Origin: RZYY01 sp036794825
Lineage (GTDB): Bacteria > Bacteroidota > Bacteroidia > Bacteroidales > 4484-276
Direction of reading: 5' to 3'
DNA: 64,000 nucleotides
Assembly: GCA_036794825.1 (NCBI GenBank)
Contig: DAIRGA010000027.1
Location: 4,912 to 68,911 of the forward strand
In this document: positions 31,573 through 42,000 of the stretch, piece after piece
How the letters are laid out: each line of letters begins with the position of its first letter
Position numbering within the stretch: the first letter of the stretch is position 1
Made by a program: the position numbers and the translations under genes
The notes under the pieces: model-generated
The model's database searches: none
Seen by the model: the letters and a program-made list of their open reading frames with translations, nothing else
Told to the model about the DNA's origin: nothing

Positions 31573-32340
31573 ATGATAAAGAATATACTGATCTCACAGC
31601 CACAGCCATCTGATCCGGTCAAAAACCCTTATAGTGAACTCGCTGCCAAGTATGATCTCAATATTGATTTCCGACAGTTTATTAAAGTGGAAGGAGTTCC
31701 AGCGCGTGACTTTCGAAAAGACAAAATCAACATCCTGAACCACACGGCCATCATCCTGACCAGCCGCAATTCGGTGGATCATTTCTTCCGCCTCTGCCAG
31801 GAGATGCGCGTCGAAGTTCCTGAAACCATGAAGTATTTCAGTATCTCGGAGTCAACATCCTATTACCTTCAAAAGTACGTTCAGTTCAGAAAAAGGAAGA
31901 TTTTTCACGGCCACCAGAACTTCAAGGATTTGCTGGAGATCATCAAAAAATACCCTGACGAAAAGTTTCTGTTTCCCTGCTCTGACATCCACAAGCAATC
32001 TATACCCAAAATGCTTGAAACGAGCAAGGTAAAATTTACTAAAGCCATAATGTACCGTACCCTTGCAGCCGATCTGAAGGAGATCAATATCAACGACTAT
32101 GACATGCTCGTCTTCTTCAGCCCGATTGGCGTTCAATCACTGAAAATGAACTTTCCGGAGTTTGAACAGGGTGAAAAATTTATCGGAGTATTTGGCCCTG
32201 CCACTGCCAAAGCTGTTAAGGATGCCGGTCTCAGGCTCGATCTGAATGCCCCGACCAAAACAGCGCCCTCGATGACCATGGCGCTCGATCAGTTTCTTGA
32301 CAAAGTTTACAAGAAAAACGGGATTAAGTTTGCACAGTAA
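31573..32340 (+). CDS. hemD: Uroporphyrinogen-III synthase
   Basis: 255 residues from ATG 31573. Two similar alpha/beta halves: ILISQPQPSDPVKNPYSELA, AIILTSRNSVDHFF in the first, and MLVFFSPIGVQSL, GPATAKAVKDAGL in the second, as in HemD. Closes hydroxymethylbilane to uroporphyrinogen III for heme and corrinoid synthesis. HemD is poorly conserved in sequence; the call relies on these motifs plus the DUF4271 neighbour. Weak coupling to rnpA 80 bases downstream. Confidence 0.85.
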   Translation: MIKNILISQPQPSDPVKNPYSELAAKYDLNIDFRQFIKVEGVPARDFRKDKINILNHTAIILTSRNSVDHFFRLCQEMRVEVPETMKYFSISESTSYYLQKYVQFRKRKIFHGHQNFKDLLEIIKKYPDEKFLFPCSDIHKQSIPKMLETSKVKFTKAIMYRTLAADLKEININDYDMLVFFSPIGVQSLKMNFPEFEQGEKFIGVFGPATAKAVKDAGLRLDLNAPTKTAPSMTMALDQFLDKVYKKNGIKFAQ

Positions 32341-32420
32341 GCCAATCCTGACCTGCCGACCTCCCATTCGCCAGAATACTTCAATAAAACCCATTCCGGC
32401 TGATTCCGGGATGTAATGTT

Positions 32421-32822
32421 ATGCCGCTGACCCAAAGATTCAGAAAACAAGAACGACTATGCAGCCGACACCTGGCCGCCAGACTTTTCAAAGAGGGCCG
32501 GTCATTCCTGGCCTATCCCGTCAAAGTGGTCTATCTTGAGGTGAAAGAGGAAGACATCAAAAGGATGAAATCCAACCTCCAGGTGATGATGTCAGTTTCG
32601 AAGAAGCGATTTAAAACAGCAGTTAAGCGAAACAGGATCAAGAGGTTGTTGCGGGAATGCTGGAGAAAAAACAAATCAGGTATCACCCTGCAGGCGAAAG
32701 AACGGAATATTCACCTCGCCGTAAGCCTGATTTATATTGGCGAAGGGCTGCCGGATTACGCTTTCCTAAACTCAAAAATAATATCGGTTGTCAAGCGTTT
32801 AACACAGGAATTATCTGCATAA
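32421..32822 (+). CDS. rnpA: Ribonuclease P protein component
   Basis: 133 residues. Central RNR signature KRFKTAVKRNRIKRLLRECW and the preceding beta strand VMMSVSKKRF; N-terminal FRKQERLCSRHLAARLFKEG is the usual substrate-leader face. Binds the RNase P RNA for tRNA 5' maturation. It is not next to rpmH here, as is common in this phylum. The S41 protease gene starts 16 bases later, so they are likely co-transcribed. Confidence 0.93.
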   Translation: MPLTQRFRKQERLCSRHLAARLFKEGRSFLAYPVKVVYLEVKEEDIKRMKSNLQVMMSVSKKRFKTAVKRNRIKRLLRECWRKNKSGITLQAKERNIHLAVSLIYIGEGLPDYAFLNSKIISVVKRLTQELSA

Positions 32823-32838
32823 CATTCAATTCTTCACC

Positions 32839-34536
32839 ATGAAAAATTCAAATCAACTTCTTCGTTATAACTTTTCGGGTTTTGTGCTGATCTTTTTATT
32901 TTTGTTCGGAACTCTGAGTTTAACCGCCCAGGAGAAAAACAACGATTTTGAGATCATCAAAAATCTCGATATTTTCACTGAAATCTACAAGCAGCTTGAT
33001 ATTCATTATGTTGATCCGGTCGTCCCCGGTCAGTTGATGAAAACCGGCATTGATTCCATGCTCGGCACGCTCGACCCATTTACCAACTTCATTCCGGAGT
33101 CGGATATTGAGGATTTCAACCTGATGACCACCGGGCAATATGGTGGTATCGGTGCTTTGATCCATAAGAAAGACGATTATGTGGTGATTTCCGAACCGTA
33201 TGAAGGGTTTCCGGCAGACAAAAGCGGGTTAAAAGCCGGCGATAAAATCCTCGAAGTGGACGGCCAGTCGGCTAAAGGGAAGAATACTGACGAGGTGAGC
33301 AAAATCCTCAAAGGTGAGCCCGGCACCACCATAAAGCTCCTGATTGAACGTGAGGGCACTCAAAATCCTTTCGTGGTGGATGTGAAACGCGAAAATGTAA
33401 AGATTGACAACATTCCTTATTACGGCATGCTCGACAATGGCGTGGGCTACATCAAGCTCTCCGGTTTTACGCAGGATGCCGCCCGTGAGGTAAAGAAAGC
33501 CTACACCGAACTGAAAGAGAAAAATGAAATGAAAGGGTTTATCCTCGATCTCAGGGGAAATGGCGGCGGGCTGCTGAATGAGGCTGTAGACATCGTGAAT
33601 CTTTTTGTGGATAAGGGGGAATTGGTGGTAAGCACCAAAGGAAAAGATGTTGCCAAAAACAAATCCTACAGCACATCAGCCAAACCGATTGACACCGAAA
33701 TCCCGGTCACAGTGCTGGTTGACAGAGCTTCAGCTTCAGCATCCGAGATTGTCTCAGGCGCCATTCAGGATCTCGACCGGGGAGTTGTTATCGGGCAAAG
33801 GACATACGGCAAAGGGCTGGTGCAGAACGTATTGCCCCTAAGTTATAATTCGAAGTTGAAAGTTACTGTTGCAAAATACTACATCCCCAGCGGACGATGC
33901 ATCCAGGCTATTGATTACTCACACAGGGATGAAGAGGGTTATGCTTCCAAAGTACCCGATTCACTGATTTCGGAGTTCAGCACCAAAGGCGGACGGAAAG
34001 TGTATGACGGCGGAGGCATCGAGCCTGACCTTGTAATCGAACCGCCAAAGTTCAACCCTATTACTCAGGCGCTTTTCACCGAGTTTGTCATATTCGATTA
34101 CGCCAATAAATTCAGAAGAGAAAACGACCAAATTGCCGAACCGGAAAAATTTGAAATTACCGACGAAATCTACAGCGATTTCGTGAAGTACGTTGACAGC
34201 CGGGATTTTGACTACACCACTGAGAGCGAAAAAGCGTTGAAAGCTATCAAGGAGGTTGCTGAACTGGAGCAGTATCTGGCCAACATCACCCCCGAACTGG
34301 AACAGTTGGAAAAGAAGCTGATGCACAATAAAGCAGAGGATTTAATCACACACCGCGATGAGATCAGCGAAATCCTGAAAATCGAAATCGTTACCCGCTA
34401 CTATTATCAGAAAGGCAAGGTCAAAGCCAGCCTGACCAATGACCCGGAAGTAAAAAAAGCGATCGAGGTAATCGGAAACAAACAGGAATACACCTCCATC
34501 CTGACCAATACCGCAAAAAGAGCCTCGGTGAATTAG
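32839..34536 (+). CDS. S41 C-terminal processing peptidase (Ctp/Prc family)
   Basis: 565 residues. Signal peptide (FVLIFLFLFGTLSLTAQ), cap helices, PDZ domain (~80-165: GQYGGIGALIHKKDDYVVIS, SGLKAGDKILEVDG), then the protease core with GYIKLSGFTQDAAREV, LDLRGNGGGLLNEAVDI, the Ser in RASASASEIVSGAIQDLDRG and the Lys in GQRTYGKGLVQ. These are the Ser/Lys dyad of periplasmic tail-specific proteases. A C-terminal helical extension of ~150 residues follows, as in Bacteroidota members. Cleaves envelope proteins or lipoproteins from the C-terminus. Confidence 0.93.
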   Translation: MKNSNQLLRYNFSGFVLIFLFLFGTLSLTAQEKNNDFEIIKNLDIFTEIYKQLDIHYVDPVVPGQLMKTGIDSMLGTLDPFTNFIPESDIEDFNLMTTGQYGGIGALIHKKDDYVVISEPYEGFPADKSGLKAGDKILEVDGQSAKGKNTDEVSKILKGEPGTTIKLLIEREGTQNPFVVDVKRENVKIDNIPYYGMLDNGVGYIKLSGFTQDAAREVKKAYTELKEKNEMKGFILDLRGNGGGLLNEAVDIVNLFVDKGELVVSTKGKDVAKNKSYSTSAKPIDTEIPVTVLVDRASASASEIVSGAIQDLDRGVVIGQRTYGKGLVQNVLPLSYNSKLKVTVAKYYIPSGRCIQAIDYSHRDEEGYASKVPDSLISEFSTKGGRKVYDGGGIEPDLVIEPPKFNPITQALFTEFVIFDYANKFRRENDQIAEPEKFEITDEIYSDFVKYVDSRDFDYTTESEKALKAIKEVAELEQYLANITPELEQLEKKLMHNKAEDLITHRDEISEILKIEIVTRYYYQKGKVKASLTNDPEVKKAIEVIGNKQEYTSILTNTAKRASVN

Positions 34537-34625
34537 TGGGATTTTCCTTTTCATTAACTCTGTGAAGATTTAATCCACTATCCGGGAAAATCCCGCGGTC
34601 GTTTGCCTTCATTTATAAAAGTAAA

Positions 34626-34652
34626 CCGGGGTTTTAAATTATATTTCCCCGG
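34626..34652 (-). terminator. Possible weak terminator at the end of the DcaP-like gene
   Basis: CCGGGG (34626-34631) and CCCCGG (34647-34652) form a 6-bp stem around a 15-base AT loop that includes the stop. In the reverse direction TTTACTTTTAT follows. Confidence 0.35.
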
Positions 34653-35838
34653 CGTAGAATGCCTTGCTGAAACTGTATTTGAAAGTAAACTGAATTTTTG
34701 TGGCTGAGGTATTCCACCCGTCATTATAGTTTTCCCGTTTTATCCAGATCACTTCTGCGCCTGCAACCACATTGGGAGCCGGGTAATACAGCAGGTTTCC
34801 ACTGCCATAGTATCCCTTGCGGAAAGAATCAGCAGTTTGACCATCCGAGTTTCCAGTGTTTACGATTGAAAATCCGATCGTGCTGCTGAATTTTTTATTC
34901 CATTGATGACTGAGGTAAGTGGAGAACCCGGCAATCGGCAGTGTGACGCCTTTTACAGGCGCTTCAGGGTTGCTGAAGTTTTTTTGTATTGCGATATCTG
35001 TAGGAGCATCGTTCATATAGTTTTGTACCCCCCGGCCAATAACCGCCTGACCATAAAACAGGTCATTCGTGGTCAGTTTTAGGTTAGTACTGAAATTCAG
35101 CCCCCACCCAATAGCTTTACCGCTCAAATCATAAGGCTCATTGCCCTGGTCAACCCATTCAATTTTTCTCACAATACCAGCCAGTTCAGTGTATCCCCAG
35201 TCCCTGGTTAAGCGAAACTCAGCCGATAAATCCGGCAGGTTAAACCTGGGTTTTACATCCTGAAGTTCAATCCTGTCGGCATAAATTCCTTCGTCGGCGG
35301 AAGCGCCTGGCCGCTCCAGCGCAATAGCAAGCCTGTTCTTTCCATTTAACGGGATAAAACGGATCTGGACATTCTTAGCCAGCGACATACCCACCGGCCC
35401 CCAATATTCGAGGATATTGGGATAACCATCAAAATCGGAAAACAGACTCCAGTTGTGCCCGACACCCAACTTTCCTAACTCTGCATAAGCATATAGCATA
35501 TGGAAGGTTGTCTTGCCTGCATCTGAACCAACTCCGAACAGATCGAAAGCAAAGCGGATGTATAACTCTCCAAGACTGGTCTGAGTGTAGCTTTTCAACC
35601 CGAAGTAGGACTGCCGGACGCTAAAATAGACGTTGCCATCGCTGCCGTACTGATTCCTGAACGCCGGCAATTGAGTGGGACGCATAACATCAAAGTAGCT
35701 GGGATTGACCTGGTTAAAATTGTAACCAACATCCGTAGTGACCGTTCCGGTAATTTCGATCACCGGTTTTCGCTCCTCCTGAGCAAACAATCCAATGGTT
35801 GCCGCGCAAAAAAATAAAACGAGAGAGTGCTTTTTCAT
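34639..35838 (-). CDS. DcaP-like outer-membrane porin
   Basis: 399 residues from ATG 35838 (a GTG just before was not used). Signal peptide ending LFAQ, then a continuous run of amphipathic strands: ITGTVTTDVGYNFNQVNP, VYFSVRQSYFGLKSYT, LYIRFAFDLFG, ELGKLGVGHNWSLFSD, LPLAGFSTYLSHQW-like end and a final KIQFTFKYSFSKAFYAGEI. The FRQSRFGV-like and GHNWSLF-like motifs are those of the DcaP trimeric porin family. Likely imports small organic acids or dipeptides; substrate unknown. Transcribed away from cytidine deaminase. Confidence 0.8.
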   Translation of the reverse strand: MKKHSLVLFFCAATIGLFAQEERKPVIEITGTVTTDVGYNFNQVNPSYFDVMRPTQLPAFRNQYGSDGNVYFSVRQSYFGLKSYTQTSLGELYIRFAFDLFGVGSDAGKTTFHMLYAYAELGKLGVGHNWSLFSDFDGYPNILEYWGPVGMSLAKNVQIRFIPLNGKNRLAIALERPGASADEGIYADRIELQDVKPRFNLPDLSAEFRLTRDWGYTELAGIVRKIEWVDQGNEPYDLSGKAIGWGLNFSTNLKLTTNDLFYGQAVIGRGVQNYMNDAPTDIAIQKNFSNPEAPVKGVTLPIAGFSTYLSHQWNKKFSSTIGFSIVNTGNSDGQTADSFRKGYYGSGNLLYYPAPNVVAGAEVIWIKRENYNDGWNTSATKIQFTFKYSFSKAFYAGEI

Positions 35839-36229
35839 CACAGGGTATTTATTTGATTAGTTAATTCAGTGTTCAAAAATTCAATGAAGTTGAAATCCGG
35901 TCGAATGCCACTCTTCGGCTTCTCTTCAATTAGCGTACAGGGCAAAGTTGATAATAATAAGGATTGGAAATGAGATAAAAGGAGCCGCTGAATTTTCTCC
36001 TGAGAGGAATGATTTCCGGCGACTTTTTCCATAATGAATTCTATTTGAAGTGCGAAGGTAAAAAAAAATGAAATGAGGTCTTGCAAACTTTTAATTGACG
36101 GGAAAATATATGGTGACGGATGATACTGAAACTTTTCAAACCTCAAGGTTGCAATCATTGCGCATCCGGAAAGAATTATCATCTCAAAAATAAAATTGTA
36201 TTTTCGCACTCACTAACGAAATATGATTC
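35839..36229. other. Divergent spacer between porin and cytidine deaminase
   Basis: 391 bases expected to hold promoters for both flanking genes. A 123-codon reverse frame crosses it but has no convincing domain and mixed composition; treated as non-coding. Confidence 0.4.
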
Positions 36230-36718
36230 ATGGAACTTTTCAAGGTTTCACTCGATTTTGAGGTCTATCAGACCATTGATGAGTTAAGACCAGAAGACAG
36301 GGAGCTTCTGATACATGCTGAACACGCTGCCGGCCGCGCATACGCACCCTATTCGCTGTTTAAAGTAGGGGCTGCTGTCAGGCTCAGGAGCGGAGTGATA
36401 GTTACAGGCAACAACCAGGAAAACGTCGCTTATCCGTCCGGTTTGTGTGCCGAGCGGGTGGCGCTGTTTTACACTTCAGCAAATTATCCCGGCGAAAATG
36501 TAGAGGCGATTGCCATTACAGCCAAAGCGATGAATTTCAGCCTCCAGGATCCCGTAACGCCCTGTGGCTCCTGCAGGCAGGTAATGATGGAAGCCGAAAA
36601 CCAGAACCAGCATAAAATCAGAGTGATTATGAAGGGCGGAGAAGGAAAGATATGGATTTCAAACAGTGTTGAAAACCTGTTGCCTGTCTCCTTCAAGGCG
36701 GATGGACTGAAAAAATAA
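36230..36718 (+). CDS. cdd: Cytidine deaminase
   Basis: 162 residues. YAPYSLFKVGAAVRLRSG, the zinc motif CAERVALF (Cys ligand and catalytic Glu) and PCGSCRQVM (two more Cys ligands) define the homotetrameric small CDA class. Converts cytidine or deoxycytidine to uridine for pyrimidine salvage, in the cytoplasm. It begins a forward run with the thioesterase and ChaN-type genes (gaps 49 and 8 bases). Confidence 0.95.
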   Translation: MELFKVSLDFEVYQTIDELRPEDRELLIHAEHAAGRAYAPYSLFKVGAAVRLRSGVIVTGNNQENVAYPSGLCAERVALFYTSANYPGENVEAIAITAKAMNFSLQDPVTPCGSCRQVMMEAENQNQHKIRVIMKGGEGKIWISNSVENLLPVSFKADGLKK

Positions 36719-36767
36719 ACATCCCGCAGGTTTAACTGTTTAATCCAACATACCAACACTCAGGATC

Positions 36768-37172
36768 ATGCAACTGATCTCTACTAAAATCTGTAAAACC
36801 AGCGACATCGGCATCCACAACAACCTTTTCGGGGGCACTATGCTCTCGTGGATGGACGAAGCCGGCGGAACCATGGCAGCCGAGCTGGCCTGTACTCCCA
36901 ATATGATAACCCTGAAGATGGATGAGGTGATCTTTAAAAAACCTGTGAAAGTAAGCGACCATATCCGCATTTACGGAAAGCTGCTCGCAGTCGGAAATAC
37001 TTCCCTGACGCTGCAGGTTGAAGCCAAGAAATTCTGTTTTCAGAATCAAACCGAAGAATCTGTGTGTACCACAAGGATGACATTTGTAAACATTGACGAA
37101 AAAGGCCTCTCTCACCCAATCGCTTCAAACGTAAAAACAAAACTGGCAGAAATCATCAAACTCAATAACTAA
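36768..37172 (+). CDS. Hotdog-fold acyl-CoA thioesterase (YciA-like)
   Basis: 134 residues. DIGIHNNLFGGTMLSWMDEA has the NHxxxxFGGxhhxWhD active-site helix of this family (Asp at the end), followed by TLKMDEVIFKKPVKVSDHIR and the central strand GNTSLTLQVEAKKF. Hydrolyses acyl-CoA; chain-length preference cannot be read. Only 8 bases separate it from the ChaN-type gene, so a shared transcript is likely. Confidence 0.88.
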   Translation: MQLISTKICKTSDIGIHNNLFGGTMLSWMDEAGGTMAAELACTPNMITLKMDEVIFKKPVKVSDHIRIYGKLLAVGNTSLTLQVEAKKFCFQNQTEESVCTTRMTFVNIDEKGLSHPIASNVKTKLAEIIKLNN

Positions 37173-37180
37173 GTTAAATC

Positions 37181-38056
37181 ATGAGAACAAAACACTATTT
37201 TTTCCTTGCAATTATTTTCATCTTTTCTACGGCTTTAAAAACAGACAAACCAGCCTATATTCTATATGATCTGAAAGGCAAAAACGTAAAATATAAAAAC
37301 CTGTATAACGATGCCATGAAAGCCGATGTAATCCTTTTCGGCGAGCTGCACAATAACCCTATAAGTCACTGGCTGCAACTGGAATTGACCATGGATATAC
37401 ACAATGAGTTAGGCGCAAATCTGATTTTGGCAGCCGAGATGTTTGAAGCGGATGACCAGCTTCTTCTCGACGAATATATAAGCGGAACCATAAGGCAACG
37501 CAACTTTGAAGACGAAGCCAAATTGTGGAAAAACTACACCACCGATTATAAGCCTTTGGTGGAATTTGCCAAAACAAATAATCTGAAATTTGTGGCAGGC
37601 AATATACCGCGCAGATACGCTTCGGTTGTCCACCAGAGAGGCTTTGAAGCACTGGAAGCACTGCCGGATGATGCAAAGAGATATATCGCCCCTCTTCCAA
37701 TAGCTTATGACCCCGAACTTCCGGGTTATAAAGGCATGATAGAAATGATGGGGGGAATGGGCGCCGGCCATGCCAACGACAACCTTCCGAAAGCCCAGGC
37801 TATTAAAGATGCCACGATGGCTCATTTCATCCTGCAGAACCTGAAGCCCGGCACCAAAGTGATCCATTACCACGGAACCTATCATTCCAACAACTTCGAA
37901 GGGATATACTGGTACCTCAAAAACCATAACCCCAACCTCAACATTCTCACGATTGCTTCGGTGGAACAGGAGGAAATTGACAGTCTGGCCGCAGAAAACG
38001 CAAAACTGGCCGATTATACCATCTGCGTGCCGGTTACGATGACAAAGACACATTAA
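37181..38056 (+). CDS. ChaN-family haem-binding-like exported protein
   Basis: 291 residues. N-terminal signal (YFFLAIIFIFSTAL) without a lipobox Cys, so exported rather than a lipoprotein. Core motifs VILFGELHNNPISHWLQLEL, AEMFEADDQLLLDEYISG, NIPRRYASVVHQRGFEAL, MMGGMGAGHANDNLPKAQ, KVIHYHGTYHSNNFEGI match the Cofac_haem_bdg (PF04187) family, whose Campylobacter member ChaN binds haem pairs. Likely periplasmic iron/haem handling. Followed by palindromes, one of which (38071-38101) could terminate the transcript. Confidence 0.85.
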   Translation: MRTKHYFFLAIIFIFSTALKTDKPAYILYDLKGKNVKYKNLYNDAMKADVILFGELHNNPISHWLQLELTMDIHNELGANLILAAEMFEADDQLLLDEYISGTIRQRNFEDEAKLWKNYTTDYKPLVEFAKTNNLKFVAGNIPRRYASVVHQRGFEALEALPDDAKRYIAPLPIAYDPELPGYKGMIEMMGGMGAGHANDNLPKAQAIKDATMAHFILQNLKPGTKVIHYHGTYHSNNFEGIYWYLKNHNPNLNILTIASVEQEEIDSLAAENAKLADYTICVPVTMTKTH

Positions 38057-38070
38057 GGATTTACATTTTT

Positions 38071-38234
38071 GCGATAGTATCGCTTCGCGCGATCCTATCG
38101 CTATTTTTTTATCAATCGATTTGTGTTTAGCGATAGGATCACTTAGAGTGATACTATCACTGCCAAAAAGCAGCCGGAGCAGAGATGTTCCGGCTGTTTT
38201 ATTGTCATAGTATGGCTCTCAGCCATCCTATGAC
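38071..38234 (+). repeat. Three ~31-bp palindromes (types B, B', A) plus a GC hairpin
   Basis: 38071-38101: GCGATAG.ATCGC...GCGAT.CTATCGC followed by a T-run. 38130-38160: same design with inner ATCACT/AGTGAT. 38204-38234: GTCATAGTATGGCT ctc AGCCATCCTATGAC. All share the frame ..ATAG-N-AT.(A/G)CT-3 nt-AG(C/T).AT-N-CTAT.. with paired substitutions. 38172-38196 is a separate hairpin AGCCGGA/TCCGGCT with GTTTTATT after it. The same family recurs at 54600-55090. Confidence 0.8.
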
Positions 38235-38261
38235 TACCATCGGAATTTTCTCTATTTAGCG

Positions 38262-38402
38262 AGTGCCAGAAAACTCCCAAAAATAGATTTTCAACGATTT
38301 ATTTACCCCAACCTAAAGGGAGTAAATCGTTGAAAATCATTGCTCCCTTAAGGGATGGGGAAAACAATGATTTTCAACATTAAGAGTTTTCTGGCTGGCA
38401 CT
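38262..38402. mobile_element. 141-bp MITE-like element with 8-bp target duplication
   Basis: Ends are AGTGCCAG...CTGGCACT: left arm 38262-38276, right arm 38384-38402, pairing through AGAAAACTC/GAGTTTTCT with a 4-base insertion on the right. A direct repeat ATTTAGCG abuts both sides (38254-38261 and 38403-38410). Inside is a perfect 16-bp inverted repeat (38286-38301 / 38323-38338) and a third GATTTTCAAC copy at 38369. No frame inside, so it would need a transposase in trans. Confidence 0.7.
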
Positions 38403-38414
38403 ATTTAGCGATGA

Positions 38415-38482
38415 GGCTGTCTCAAAAGTCTGTTATTAACCCGAAGCGTTGAAAATCCAAATGAAAGACTTTTGAGACGGCT
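38415..38482. mobile_element. 68-bp inverted-repeat remnant with IS-like ends
   Basis: GGCTGTCTCAAAAGTC (38415-38430) and GACTTTTGAGACGGCT (38467-38482) pair at 14 of 16 positions. GGCTGTCTCAAAA is a common terminus of Bacteroidota insertion sequences. No transposase between the ends and no clear target duplication, so a relic or MITE. Confidence 0.5.
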
Positions 38483-39023
38483 ACTTGATCTAAACCAACT
38501 CACCAGTTGGCTTTAAAGGTTATTGTTTTCATTTTCGATCCTGCGCAGTAGGGAGAAGCTGCAACGAAAACCCGGAAATCTGAACCATGGAAAGCCCCGC
38601 CAATTTCAGGCACTTTGGCGGATGCGCAAATAGAATGAAAAAGGGTAGATCACTCATTCAGAGTGGTATGGCGACCATGGTTGTTTATTCAAAAAGAACA
38701 ATCTATTTGCCTTACCTGCTAACCGGGTAGTAGCAGACCAAAAAATCTAAATCAGCAATGACACCGGATTAACTTTTTAAAAGCCATCCGGTGAAAAATT
38801 TTTTTACACAAAAAGTTGATTTTAGGCGCTTTCAGCCACATTTACCGATAACCTCAATTATTTTTGTCTTAAGTCTTATTTCCGGATTGAAAATCTTTTA
38901 TTTTTGCTGATTTTCAATTTGTAAACGACAAAAAAAGCGCTAGTGTGGTTCTCTTATGAAATTCGCTACACCACCCGGCATTATTGAGCCTTGAGTAAAA
39001 ATAATTCAACATATTCATCTCTC
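38483..39023 (+). other. Untranslated region upstream of the kinase operon
   Basis: 541 bases without a credible gene. A hairpin CACCGGAT (38762-38769) / ATCCGGTG (38786-38793) followed by AAAAATTTTTTT could stop upstream transcription. Two TATTTTTG boxes (38859-38866 and 38899-38906) are candidate -7 elements for the operon; neither has a good -33 TTTG. Confidence 0.45.
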
Positions 39024-42000
39024 ATGAAGGACAACTTTTTCAAAACCCTGATCGCCAATTCACCATTTGGATTTGCTTATCACAAGATTCTGCTCAACGA
39101 AGCAGGCGACCCGGTGGATTATGAATTTCTGGAAGTGAACAAAGCATTTGAGGAGCTCACAGGTCTTAAAGTAGCCGGGATTGCAGGCAAAAAGGTTTCA
39201 GATGTATTGCATGGTATTCGGCAGAGTAGCTTCAATTGGGTCGCTTTCTTTGGAAAAGTTGCCCTTGAAGGTGGAGAGGAGGTTTTCGAACAATATTCTG
39301 AACCGCTCAATCGGTGGTACAAAGTGCAGGCTTATTCGCCGGAAAAATACTATTTTGCAACAGTTTTTACCGATATCACGGCCGAAAAGGTTCAGTCAGA
39401 GAGGCTGTCAAAAACCGAAAAACGATACCGCGGCTTAATTGAATCGCAAAGCGACCTTATCGTTCGGGTTGACAATCAGAACCGTTTCACTTTTGTGAAT
39501 GATGCTTATTGCCGCACTTTTGGAAAAACTCCTGAAGAGTTGATCGGAAATAGCTTTTTCCCATTGGTGCATGAAGACGACCGTGAAGCAACCGCAAAAA
39601 CACTGGAACAGCTGAAAACAGCCCCTTACCGGTGCTACATTGAACAGCGCGCCATGACTGTGAATGGCTGGCGGTGGCTGGCATGGGAAGATAATGCCAT
39701 CCTCGATGAAAAGGGATCAATTCTTGAAGTGCAAGGCGTTGGAAGGGACATTACCCTTCAGAAAGAAAACGAAGAATCACTCAGTAAACAGGCCGCTTCA
39801 TTACAAGCACTTATATCGGGTACTCCTGCCGTGATATATTCTTTTAAAATGAAAGATGGATTACCGGATGCGCATTACATCTCCGAAAATGTGAAACATG
39901 TGTTGGGTTACGCCCCTGAGGACTTTTACCACAACTTTGCATTCTGGCGATCGTGCATCCATCCCGATGATATGGCAAAACTTGCTGCAAGACTGAGCCA
40001 GGAAACCTCCTTTTTGATACCTGGCCAGCAGGGAACATCAGAATACCGTTTTAAGGACAGCAGCGGAAATTACAGGTGGATTTCTGACCGGCATAAAACC
40101 ATCAGCAGCAACACAGGCGAAACTGAAGTCGTCGGAGTTTGGTTTGACGTGACAGAGGAAAAACAAAAAACTGAGGAACTCAATCAATACAAGCAACGGC
40201 TTACCCTGGCCCAGACATTTGCCAAAACCGGCTCATGGGAATATGACATTGAGACCGGAAAGCTTTTCTGGTCGAAAGAATGTGAAGCGCTCTTTGGACT
40301 TAAAGAAGGAACATTCGAAGGAACTTTTGAAGATTTTCTCAAACGTGTGCATCCCGACGACAGGAATTATGTATTGAGCGTTAATAATCCAATCACCGAA
40401 TTGAAAGAAGGCATACCGCTGAGTTACGAGCACCGGATCATCCATGCAGGCGGCAACGTGATCTGGGTAAAAGAAACGGCAGGCGTGGTGAATGACCATA
40501 CCGGTGCACCGTTGAAAATAATTGGATTTATAGCAGATATCACCCAGCAAAAAATTGCTGAAGAAGCCATTGAAAATGAAGAGAAACTACAACAAATCGT
40601 GAACAATATCAATGGGGTGTTCTGGCTGCGTTCTGCCGATCGTTTCGAAATGTTGTATGTAAGCCCGTCAATAGAGCCTCTGTTCGGAATTACCCAGCAG
40701 GAACTATACGCTAATCCATATGCTTTCACCGATGCCGTGCATCGCGACGACAAAGAGAAAGTGGGTAAAGCATTGGCGACATTTTTAAAAACCGGCGTTT
40801 TCAGTGAAGAATACCGTATTGTGAAACCGGATGGTGAAATCCGGTGGATGGCTTCCAATGCATTTCCGGTTAAGAATGAAACAGGCGAAACCATCAGGTT
40901 TGCAGGTATCGTAAACGACATAACCAAACAGAAAGAAAGCGAAATTGCGGAAAGGGAACACGGCGAAAAACTCAACGCCCTGATCGAAGCCATGCCGGAT
41001 ATCTATTTTATGATGGACAGGCAGGGCGTCTATCATGATGTGATTACTGCCGATCCTTCGAAACTTCTAGTTCCACCTGAAATGGTCATCGGGCGAAACA
41101 TTGCTGATTTCTTTGAAACTCACGAAGTAGAGCGTCAATTGGGTTATTATGAAATTTGTTTGAATGAGCAAAGACTGGTAACATTTGAATACGAGCTGTT
41201 GATCGAAAACAAGCCGATGTATTTTGAAGCCAGGCTAAGCCCTGTAAATGATGAAATGTTGCTGGCCGTTGTTCGCGATATTACACAACAAAAACAATTG
41301 GCAGAAGATCTTAGAAATGAACTGGAATTTCGGGAATTTCTGTTCGAAACCAATAAGGACGGCATGGTGATTTTCGATGACGATCATAAAGTAATAGATG
41401 TAAACACCGAATTCTGCCAAATGCTCGGCTACACTTCCGATGAAATGAAGCAGCTACACACCTGGGATTTTGATTCTCTGCTTGACGAAAATAAGGTTAG
41501 AGACGAATTTAATCCTGAGGGTGAAATTTTCAGTACTTTTGAGTCGGTGCATCGCCGCAAAGACGGTTCAACTTATGATGTGGAGGTAAGCGCCAGAAGT
41601 ATCCGCTGGAAAGGGCAGCGACTGGTGGTGTGTTCCTGTCGCGACATCACCGAAAGAATTGCCGCGGCTAAACAGTTGGAAGCCAGTGGAAAAAAATACA
41701 GGCAACTTGTCGAAAGCATTAATGATGTGTTGTTTACCCTTGATGAAAAGGGAACTATAACCTATATGAGCCCCGTGGTAAAAAGCCTTACCGGTTTTGA
41801 AGCAGAGAAATATACCGGCGCTCATTTCTCCGAATTTATTCATCCGGAGCATCTCGATGAAATCATGAACGAATTCTATCAGTTAAAATTCGGAAAAACC
41901 CATCCCTCCGAGTATCGTATCCTTACAAAATCGGGCGAAGATGTGTGGGTGAAAAGTCATACAAAACCGGGTGTGAATGAATACGGACAAATCGAATATC

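Noticed and set aside
35838..36209. 123-codon reverse frame upstream of the DcaP-like gene
   Set aside because: No domain, mixed hydrophobic/charged composition and it fills the divergent promoter region; it ends on the start of the porin gene by chance.
38483..38760. Possible riboswitch in the leader of the kinase operon
   Set aside because: Some short complementary segments are present, but no known aptamer core could be recognised, so no call was made.
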